A stretch of 64,000 nt of DNA. Source: Manihot esculenta (taxonomy: Eukaryota > Streptophyta > Magnoliopsida > Malpighiales > Euphorbiaceae). The stretch covers positions 32,101,691-32,165,690 of the forward strand of contig NC_035161.2 in assembly GCF_001659605.2 (NCBI RefSeq), read 5' to 3'. Numbering within the stretch: the first letter of the stretch is position 1; each line of letters opens with the position of its first letter. A program made the translations under genes and the position numbers. The notes under the pieces were generated by a model, which had not been told where the DNA came from, made no database searches, and saw nothing but the letters and a program-made list of their open reading frames with translations. This document shows positions 56,601 through 64,000 of this stretch, in pieces.

Positions 56601-58374
56601 CGAAGAGAGAGAGAGAGTTGAGAAATCATACCATTGACAAGCTACAGTTCCCCTTTCGTATTTCTGTTTCCATTGCTCCTGATTGCTAATAACCTGATGC
56701 AAATGCTTCTCATAACTGTTGATCAATTCTAACAATCACTATTCCCAACATTGCCACCCCTGGTATTTCTCAAATTCATTTATCAACTCTCCGCCTATTG
56801 CTTCTTGTATAAAGAACTTTATAAAGCTCTTGCATCATTCACTCTTCCGACCTCCATCTTACACAACTTTTGAGATTGCACATTAGGTATGAGGATGAAC
56901 CATAAGGTTTAATCGTAGAACCAAAGTTGTAATTTACATTTTTCTGTAAGGTAAAGAATTTGAGCATTATCACCAGCATATGATACATTACTGGTCCAAT
57001 TGACATATTCTAATTTACATAGAGGATTAAGAGCTACATTAATTTTATAAAGCAGCATGATGTTGCTATTGTTTTGGCCAATACCTCGTACTGCTCCTTT
57101 CATCTTAGAAATGATTAATTTTAAACCCAAATCATCACTATTCCTCCATGAAGAGACTTCTATTCCAATACTTTACTTGCTTTTTATACTCGTTACTTAC
57201 AATATCCATGTCAAAATAGTCTCACAAAGAACTTTAAGAAGCCAACAACCTTATGGCATATCACTAGGTATGCTGTACACCTTTCTTTTGAGAAAGACCA
57301 ATTCCATAATATCAATTGTTTCTAATGGAGCAAATGCCTTTTGAAAGTTCAAGGACAAAATGTTGGGTTTGGCGTTTGTTATAACTTTATATCAATCACA
57401 ATTTAGAACAGTAAAATGTTGTCAGATTTACATAAATCACCATTTAGCACAGGAAAATGTTGTCAAATCATTACCCAACTGACACTGGCGGATCTCAGTG
57501 TATCTACATTTTAATGGCAACAGCATTTGACTTATTAGCAGCATTTGGCTTGGTAGTCTGTCTGTAGCCTGTAGGATTTTGAGAAGAAATTCAATGTAGG
57601 GAAGTTGTTGCAAGTTGATTGTTGTTAAATTTTTTTATTTGTTTCTGAGTACTATGTTTCCAACCTATTACTTGATCTGCTGGTGCCTTTATTTTTACTT
57701 TCCCCCAACCCTTGGGAACTGATTTTGTTTGTGCTCTTATTTGAGGTTCCCCTGTTCAATATACTGAAGAAATTTGATGGTGAGATGGTGACTGAAGTTG
57801 TCCGCCCTCATGTAGCCCGGATGAAATACCGAGTCACTAGATTGCCACAGTATCTAATACTTCACATGCAGCGGTTTAAAAAGAACAACTTCTTTATTGA
57901 GAAAAATCCAACCTTAGGTGAGCTTTATTTGGCATTTGTATAGTGGATCTAACAATTGAGCGAAAAGAAAAAAAAATCAACTTGTGTTGGTGGCATATTG
58001 ACCAGCTGATTGATGTTAATATTGCAGTCAACTTTCCTGTGAAGAACTTGGAACTGAAGGATTACATACCTTTGCCGATGCCTGAAGAGAATGAGAGATT
58101 GCGCTCAAAGTATGATTTAATTGCGAATATTGTTCATGATGGAAAACCCAAGGAGGGATTCTACAGAGTTTTCGTGCAGCGGAAATCAGAGGAGCTATGG
58201 TAATCCCATTCCTAACTCATTATATAGGGATTTGAATGTGAATTAGTAACTATTAACATTTTCATATTCTATGCTTTCAGGTATGAGATGCAGGATTTGC
58301 ATGTTTCTGAAACTCTTCCTCAAATGGTTGCGCTTTCTGAGGCGTATGTGCAGATATATGAACAGCAGCAGTAG
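50607..58374 (+). CDS. USP39: SAD1/USP39 homologue: tri-snRNP splicing factor, inactive ubiquitin hydrolase, 9 exons
   Basis: Factor needed to assemble or keep the U4/U6.U5 tri-snRNP in the spliceosome. Exons: 50607-50951, 51476-51720, 52863-52947, 53094-53279, 53351-53518, 53639-53857, 57746-57917, 58028-58199, 58281-58374; frame holds throughout, 561 residues. The N-terminus is acidic (runs of D and E, residues 40-90). A ZnF-UBP follows at about 105-190 (CPYLDTVNRQ, VYACLVCGKYFQGRGKKSHA, HSLEAGHHVYINL). The UCH fold runs from 226: GLNNIKETDFVN has Asp235 in place of the catalytic Cys. The end HDGKPKEGFYRVF has Phe where active enzymes have His. This loss is known for the family, so it is a pseudo-enzyme. 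Between the two lies an insertion rich in charged residues (exon 6). Intron 6 is 3.9 kb because of a solo LTR. Confidence 0.95.
51734..51777. repeat. (CT)n / (GT)n microsatellite in USP39 intron 2
   Basis: About 9 CT units at 51734-51752 and about 10 GT units at 51757-51777, starting only 13 bases after the exon 2 donor; length variation could touch splicing. Confidence 0.85.
54354..56491 (-). mobile_element. Solo LTR, same family as 40471-42644, antisense in USP39 intron 6
   Basis: On the minus strand it starts TATAATACCCGGCTAAACCC (TG changed to TA) and ends TTTCGGGTCATTACA. GTAGA is duplicated at 54349-54353 and 56492-56496. The same internal landmarks as in the first copy occur in the same order: ctaccggcgctaggatcc terminus, doubled ggggcgtagaatggg unit (55000-55090), ttcggcggccgaa subrepeats (55490-55700, 56250-56315). 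2138 bp against 2174 bp. No internal genes. Sequence differences from the first copy are frequent, so insertion is not recent or the two came from different sub-lineages. Confidence 0.88.
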
Positions 58375-59150
58375 TATAGCATGTAGAGAACATCTGATTG
58401 TTGTCTGTAGTTCATTATAGTTGCAAGAGTTATTAACCTCTCCATATGGGTTGCTAGGAGATTAGAACGAGAATACTGGAAGAATGTATTGAATTTTGAT
58501 CGTGCAAAGTAGGTTAAGAGTTTTCTGTTTAGTGGAAGTATTTTTTGACATGGAAAACAATCCATGTTTTGGAGCATGTAATTGGTGTTGAAATTGTAGG
58601 ATCCTGACATGAGATGTACAGCATTACAAATGTTGCGGCTATTATGTTTTCAAAGGAATTCAAATAACTGGTTTTGGGAGTTGCTGTTAGTATGGTAAAT
58701 TTCTAGTTTCAAAATTTAAAAATAAAATTATCCATTTAATAAGAAATGAAAGTCAGATATATTATTTTACCAATCAGCTATGATTTTACTAAAAAGCATT
58801 TCCATATTATGTTTCTTGAATGGGCAAATATAGGGACAATGTTAATAAGATTAGAACATAGTTTCAGCGTGAAAAATTGATCTAAGAATATCTTTGATCA
58901 TAATCTTTTTGGAAAAACTACTATTCTCAACATTTATTTTTCATTTTTCTGTTTTTCTTAATTACAATAATTTCTTCATGATTTTAAAATTTTTATCTTA
59001 TCTAAATGAATTTTTTACTATTTTTTCAAAATAAAAAAAATAAAAATCTCTAAAAATTAAAATATATATATATTTTTGATATTTTTGTCAAAAATATTCC
59101 ATTTACCTTCTTATTTTATTAATTTTTGTGAAAAAAATCCCCACTCCAAG
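58375..59150. other. USP39 3' flank and TEN1 upstream region
   Basis: 3' UTR of USP39 to roughly 58650, then A+T-rich DNA up to the leader of the next gene. No further feature. Confidence 0.45.
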
Positions 59151-59522
59151 TTCCAAGCAAAAATTTTCAGGGGGGAAAAGGACCGCCATCGTCCTCTGGC
59201 AGTAGTGCTCGTTTCCTCTTCTAAGCTATCAGCTTTCAGTTCCGCACCGCAGACGAATACAAGGTGTCCCATGTGAAAGGTACATCCGTAAAATTTGTCT
59301 TTAAATCTACTTGCTGTTTCTTGCGATTTATGCTAATATGGTTTGCGGGTAGATTTTCTTACTGGCTTTATTTTGCTTTAATAATGTGGTGTTCTAAAAG
59401 TAAGTACGATCTTGGTAATTGAGATATATCGATTGTTAGTATTTACATTTATTTCTTCATTTGTGGTTCTTAATTCGCAGGAAGGATTTGGGTGTCTTTG
59501 AGAGCGTGTTTGTGGTCGTTTA

Positions 59523-61498
59523 ATGGCATTCTCTGCAATTAAATCTGGGGAATTGGTGACTTTGAATGATTTGCACCCATCATCTCCTCTTTTTAAGAAT
59601 GGAGCTTCACTTAGAGTCACCGGAAAGTAAGCTTTTTTATTTTTTGCCCGTTTCTTTGTATTTATTTGTAATTTTAGTGTTTCTGCCTACTATGTTCGTT
59701 TTCCGATTTCATAGTACTATATCGCTCTTTAGGTCTTTATTTCCTTTTCGACTTCAAAAGTTTATCCATTTTGTGTTTTCTTATACTCTTGTTGGATTTT
59801 GAATTATGCTTGTCGAAGATCACAATTCACACGAGTCGTGTGCGCAGTAGTTGCTATGAACTCGTTTAGTACCCATTGTTGGTCAAAAGCAGAATTTATT
59901 TGAGGTAGGAGTTGATAATGTTGTCCAGTGAGGAAACTGGAGGTTGGTGGCAATGATGATAGGTTCTATGTTGCTTTTTAATGATGATGAAATGGTGTTT
60001 CATTTGTGTTGGGAGGGTTGCAGTAGCTAACAGTTGTACCTGGCACTGATAACTAGGTGGATATGATGGTGGTAATGTCAGGATGTAAGAGGAGGTAGAG
60101 GATTTAATCGTAAAGATAAGGTGGTAAATGGGTAGCAATGGAGGCAGTGATGGTTGAGGCAAAAGGGCTATGGAGCGGTGATGGTTGAGGCAAAGGGGCA
60201 ATGGAAGTGATGTGGTGTTTGTGGCATGTCATAGGTGGCAGCATTTTTCTCTGAGAAGCTAAATGTCACAGCAAGGAAGCCCTTGGTATTAGACTCTGTT
60301 GGAATGAGTTGATTCAATGGGAGTGCCTGATGCACAAATATTGGAATAGCAGCTCCTGACTTGCAGTAATGGCCTGAAAATTATACATATCTTGAGGTTA
60401 TGAAGAGTTTGTCCTAGAAATATCACATATCAGATGAATTATAGTATCATAGTCGTAGCCATTAAGCAATTGATAATGTAAGCAGCGCCCCAGTGGGCAC
60501 GTGAGGGATCGTTGCTTCACAACAGTAGCTCATTGCATCTCACGTATGGATTGTGAGACTTGTAATTTTCTTTTTCAAGAATCATCCCTATTTAAATGTC
60601 TTTAGGTTTATTTGTGAAGAAACAAATTTGTGCCTGTCTGAGGTGTCCTTAGTTACACACTCTCAAAAACTAGAGGGTCCAAGACATTGAGTAGAGTTCA
60701 CTATGTGATTGTTTTAATGAGGGATTGAAGCATGTTGACTGGTCCTGGAATCATGGGTTTATGAATACTCTAGAATCAATACAAAAACAATTACTATATT
60801 ATGGATCATAACATACAGCCCTGGATATTTTGATATTTGGTGTCATACATGATATCATCTCTCAAGTCTCTGCATATTTCATTTACAGATTTTTTTTGGA
60901 AAATTTTTTAATTTTTCTTATAGGCCAGGTTATAAAGCAATGATGTGAAATATAATGAACTTATTTTGCTTCATCGTTTGGATGTGGATGAGCTTATGAT
61001 TACACCATGTGTTGTATGTTCTGGTAGGAGATTCTGAATGGTTCTGCAAATGCTTTTACATAATTAGCTGATTATATTTTTTGTTGCAACATATTGGAAA
61101 ACTTAAATCTGTAGATCCCTTTGTAGGCTACAAGAATATACTGTGGAAACAGCCATTGCTATAATTGCCGACGGAAACAAAATCCTGAAGATCGACACTC
61201 AGCACTTAAGAGACCTTAGCTTTCGAATCGGTTCTGTTTACCAGTTCATTGGTGAACTTGTTGTCCAACCTGATAATGAGGTAAGACACTGGAGCAGTTG
61301 AATTGAAGTGTTGCTGCACTTGTGTATCTCTCTAGTTTCAATGTGTTGTTAGTCTAAACTGGCGGCATTTTGTTTTAGGCAATCTTGCAGGCACGAGTGG
61401 GTAGGAATGTGGATGGCATTGACCTCAACCTTTATCATCAGTCTCTACAAGTATTAAGACAGTTTCAAGCCGACCACCTAAAGAATTCCACAATATGA
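59523..61498 (+). CDS. TEN1: TEN1 homologue, CST telomere complex subunit, 3 coding exons
   Basis: Small OB-fold protein that with CTC1 and STN1 forms the CST complex, which protects telomere ends and helps DNA replication. Exons 59523-59626, 61127-61280 and 61379-61498 join in frame to 125 residues. Blocks: IKSGELVTLNDLHPSSPLF and GASLRVTGK (first strands), LQEYTVETAIAIIADGNKIL, TQHLRDLSFRIGSVYQFIGE and the end AILQARVGRNVDGIDLNLYH. The length fits plant TEN1. The alternative, RPA3/RPA14 (a similar fold), has a different sequence as far as I recall. The leader likely has an intron (donor AAAG|gtacat at 59280, acceptor ttcgcag ending at 59480). Intron 1 is 1.5 kb. Confidence 0.82.
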
Positions 61499-63000
61499 TG
61501 CACATTGAAGTTTATATATCCACTAGTTTGTCTTTAGATCTAGTCTAACCAACTTATTCTCAAGACGACCAATTTGTTCAAATTCTGATCCCTTTGCAAT
61601 CAATTTCAATATGTAACATTACTCAATAAAGAGACTCACGTAAAGCAAGCACTTAAGCCAGTCGAGCTCAGATTCATGAGCCACCTCAAAGAAACCTCTT
61701 AAACCCATAATGAAACTCCCATCCACTCTTCTCAAAATAGTCGCCTATATAGATGGACTACTCTTTTGATAGTTGGTTAGCAAATAGAATATAAAGAAAG
61801 AAGAAATAAAAAAAAAAAAATTATTATTTTTATATTTTATAAAATTAATAAATTTAATGAAAAAAATCTTGAGTTTATCAATTAAATTAATTAATTATGG
61901 TGTAAAATAATATATGAGTTAAGTTAGAAAAAGAAAAACAATTTCATTCTTCTAAACGTTGAATGCATTTTTGCCAAGTTCAACTTAATCTATCTCTATA
62001 CATGTGGTAAGCTAAGTTTTCTTATGAATTTCTTTCCAAAAAAAAAAAGTTTTCTTAAGGAGTTGTAATTAAGAAAACTATGACTTGCTATTTCTTTTAA
62101 GAATTGATTGCTCTCTATTATTCTTTATGTCTATTTTTTTTTAATATAAAGTTGACTCTATTGACATTTTAAAATAACTACAATATATTGAATTAGAAGT
62201 TTTAAAGTTTGTATAGCAAAATGATAATAATTTCATGAGAATATGAAAAATGATTTTCAAAAAATATATTAGAGAATAATCAATAATTTTAAAAAAATGG
62301 AAGCAGATTTTTTAAATGAGAAAAGTATTTAAATAATAATTATAAAAATAACTGTTAATTAAATAAATAATAATTTATTGAACTAATGAATTAAATCTGA
62401 AAACAATTTATTTTAATAAATAAACTACTTTACTATATTTTAAAAAAACATATATTAAAAATCTAGTTAAGTTATCGAATAAAGTATTTTTAATTAATTA
62501 TACCACAGTAATTAAAAAATATTGAAATAGGAGAAATTTTATTTAAATTAATTTAATTGAAAAATTAAAAAAATAATTTAATAATACTAATAATTAACTT
62601 TTTAAATAAATTGTAAATTAAAACGATAATATTAAAACATAAAAATAAAAAATTTAGTTTAATAATTACATCAAAATTCCTCAAACAAAGTAATACCAAT
62701 TAGTTTTGGTAATAAAATTCTGTTACTTCATATGAAAAATATTTCTATCATTTTATTAATTTATAATGAATTTGCACACCGACAAGATTAATAGTTATCT
62801 AGATAAAAGAACAATTATTTTGTAAAAAATTAAGTAATTTTTTATTTATTTTTAATTATATATCTTAATATCATTTACCACTAATAAATTTTTTTTGAAA
62901 AAAAAAAAAAAAAAATTCTTGAAACGCGCCTCACGTAATTAGCCGTTTTGTAATGGAGTTACCCTTCCGAGCTTCTCTGGTGTCTTGTGAGTGCTCCAAT
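61499..63000. other. TEN1 3' flank and A+T-rich spacer
   Basis: Probable 3' UTR to about 61640, then very A+T-rich DNA. From about 62930 G+C rises and a pyrimidine-rich leader starts (tctctctctctctc at 63031-63044), marking the promoter region of the last gene. No other gene. Confidence 0.45.
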
Positions 63001-63082
63001 TCACAGACAAGACAACCAACATTCTACAGTGTCTCTCTCTCTCTCAAAGCTTCCTCCTTCCACCACAAGTAACTCATAACTG

Positions 63083-63153
63083 TAAAACGTTTCAGTGACC
63101 ATAAATAATCATCTCCCTTTAAACGTTTTAAGTGCCATAAACAACCATCTCCC
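63083..63153. repeat. Tandem duplication of about 35 bp in the leader of the last gene
   Basis: aaacgtttcagtgaccataa with ataatcatctccc (63085-63117) is followed by aaacgttttaagtgccataa with acaaccatctccc (63123-63153). Two diverged copies side by side, about 240 bp before the ATG. Confidence 0.65.
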
Positions 63154-63355
63154 ATTCTCCTCCTTCTCCACCGACCTTTCAACTTCATTTTTCTTTTCTT
63201 CTTCTATTTTTCTTTCTTGTTTTCTCTGACTGATTTTTCTTCTCCTCGCTTGTTTCCAATCTTTTATTTACTCCCTGTTGACGAGATTTTTAGTGGTGAA
63301 ACTTGAAAGAAACTCCCTGAGAGGAGAAGTCACCGTTTCCTGCTTATCATAATCG

Positions 63356-64000
63356 ATGGAGGGGTTTCCATTTGATGTGACCAAGAAAGTCACCAATGCT
63401 TTTGATGATATCAAACATGAAGCTGAATCTGTGAAAGACTTTGTTACAGGTGACAAGTCCAAGTCTGAGAGAGAAAATAATGATGTGCTGAATTCTGAAA
63501 GCGGTAACACTCCAGAGGAAGAGGCGGAATCTAAAGCTGAGGAAGAGGCAGAGCCTAAAGCTGAGGAAGAGGCAGAGTCTAAAGCTGAGGAAGAGGCAGA
63601 ATCTAAAGCTGAGGAAGAGGCAGAATCTAAAGCTGAGGAAGAGGCAGAATCTAAAGACACGAGTGACGTCGTAGCTGAATCAGCTGAGCCTATTGAACCT
63701 GCGCCTGAAGAACTGTCTTCTACTGTAGAAGCATCAGTTGAGAAATCAAACGATTCTGACGTCACTGCATTGGAACAAGAAGAAATTGAAGAGAAAATCA
63801 TCCCATCTTCAAATGAGACTGATGAGGTGGCCCCAATAGCGGCAGATGAGGTGTTGAATGAAACAGACAAAATAATGTCACCATCAACAACTCAGGATGA
63901 GATTAATGGAGGATCATCTGAAGATAAAATAAAGCTGCCATCTTTTGATACTTTTTCTGCAATTGCAAGAAACGTGGTATCGGAAGTTCAAGAAGTCAAG
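63356..64000 (+). CDS. Unrecognised acidic protein with EEEAESKA repeats (N-terminal part, runs off the window)
   Basis: An ATG at 63356 opens a frame that stays open to the last base (215 codons). The protein starts MEGFPFDVTKKVTNAFDDIK. At residues 54-101 it has six 8-residue repeats of the EEEAESKA type, encoded by 24-bp units. The rest is rich in E, S, D and P and is likely disordered. A less acidic block LPSFDTFSAIARNVVSEVQE stands at the edge. No signal peptide or membrane span. A pyrimidine-rich leader upstream supports transcription in this direction. I do not recognise the family. A frame on the opposite strand (63268-63870) is low in complexity (Ser/Ala repeats) and is most likely a shadow. 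Confidence 0.7.
   Translation, partial: MEGFPFDVTKKVTNAFDDIKHEAESVKDFVTGDKSKSERENNDVLNSESGNTPEEEAESKAEEEAEPKAEEEAESKAEEEAESKAEEEAESKAEEEAESKDTSDVVAESAEPIEPAPEELSSTVEASVEKSNDSDVTALEQEEIEEKIIPSSNETDEVAPIAADEVLNETDKIMSPSTTQDEINGGSSEDKIKLPSFDTFSAIARNVVSEVQEVK
63515..63658 (+). repeat. Coding minisatellite, 6 x 24 bp
   Basis: Six copies of gaggaagaggcagaatctaa plus agct, nearly identical; the last ends agac. Copy differences are mostly silent or Ser/Pro changes. The unit is a multiple of three, so copy number can vary without breaking the frame. Confidence 0.92.

Noticed and set aside
56909..57344. Open frames between the solo LTR and USP39 exon 7, with a stretch faintly like a LINE reverse transcriptase
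   Set aside because: The resemblance is only a few residues (QKAFAPLE) and no second motif follows; treated as intron.
63268..63870. Long minus-strand open frame (200 codons) rich in Ser and Ala
   Set aside because: It is the complement of the acidic repeat gene: its SSALDSAS-like repeats mirror the 24-bp units. The plus frame has a better start context, a leader and a more protein-like composition.

Overview
The window looks like nuclear DNA from a dicotyledonous plant. Genes are rich in introns with GT..AG splice sites, intergenic DNA is very A+T rich, and there are many plant-type retroelements and MITEs. Gene content and repeat style would suit Euphorbiaceae (Manihot or Hevea-like), but that is an inference of low confidence.

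Left part (1-11 kb): two LINE-type retroelement remnants lie head to head (387-1282 and about 1370-3290). Three secreted Kunitz protease inhibitor genes follow (4.5-5.2 kb on +; 7.9-8.5 and 9.6-10.2 kb on -). Between them is a third LINE remnant that holds a piece of the chloroplast rps7 gene.

Middle (11-36 kb): a 13-exon minus-strand gene for NBS1, the FHA/BRCT subunit of the MRN DNA-repair complex, was assembled exon by exon (524 aa). Next come broken, mutually inverted fragments of a KDM3/JMJ25-type histone demethylase gene. Then comes an 8-coding-exon CDKA;1 (PSTAIRE kinase, 294 aa) with a leader intron. That intron contains what looks like a small LTR element carrying a decayed protein disulfide isomerase sequence.

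Right part (36-64 kb): an 18-exon CPSF100 gene (741 aa, minus) has a Mutator-like element, a solo LTR and a MITE in its introns. Divergent from it is a 9-exon SAD1/USP39 gene (561 aa, plus), a splicing factor and inactive ubiquitin hydrolase. Its intron 6 holds a second solo LTR of the same family. A 3-exon gene for the telomere protein TEN1 (125 aa) follows. The window ends inside an acidic, repeat-containing gene that I do not recognise.

All exon chains quoted keep the reading frame across every junction, and protein lengths fit the families as I know them. No operon logic applies. NBS1, TEN1 and CDKA act in genome maintenance and the cell cycle, and CPSF100 and USP39 in RNA processing, but their adjacency is probably chance. 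I found no convincing wholly new biological system. The strongest unusual points are the retroelement with a captured gene fragment, the chloroplast DNA nested in a LINE, the paired solo LTRs with perfect target duplications, and a stop-codon loss in one Kunitz inhibitor.
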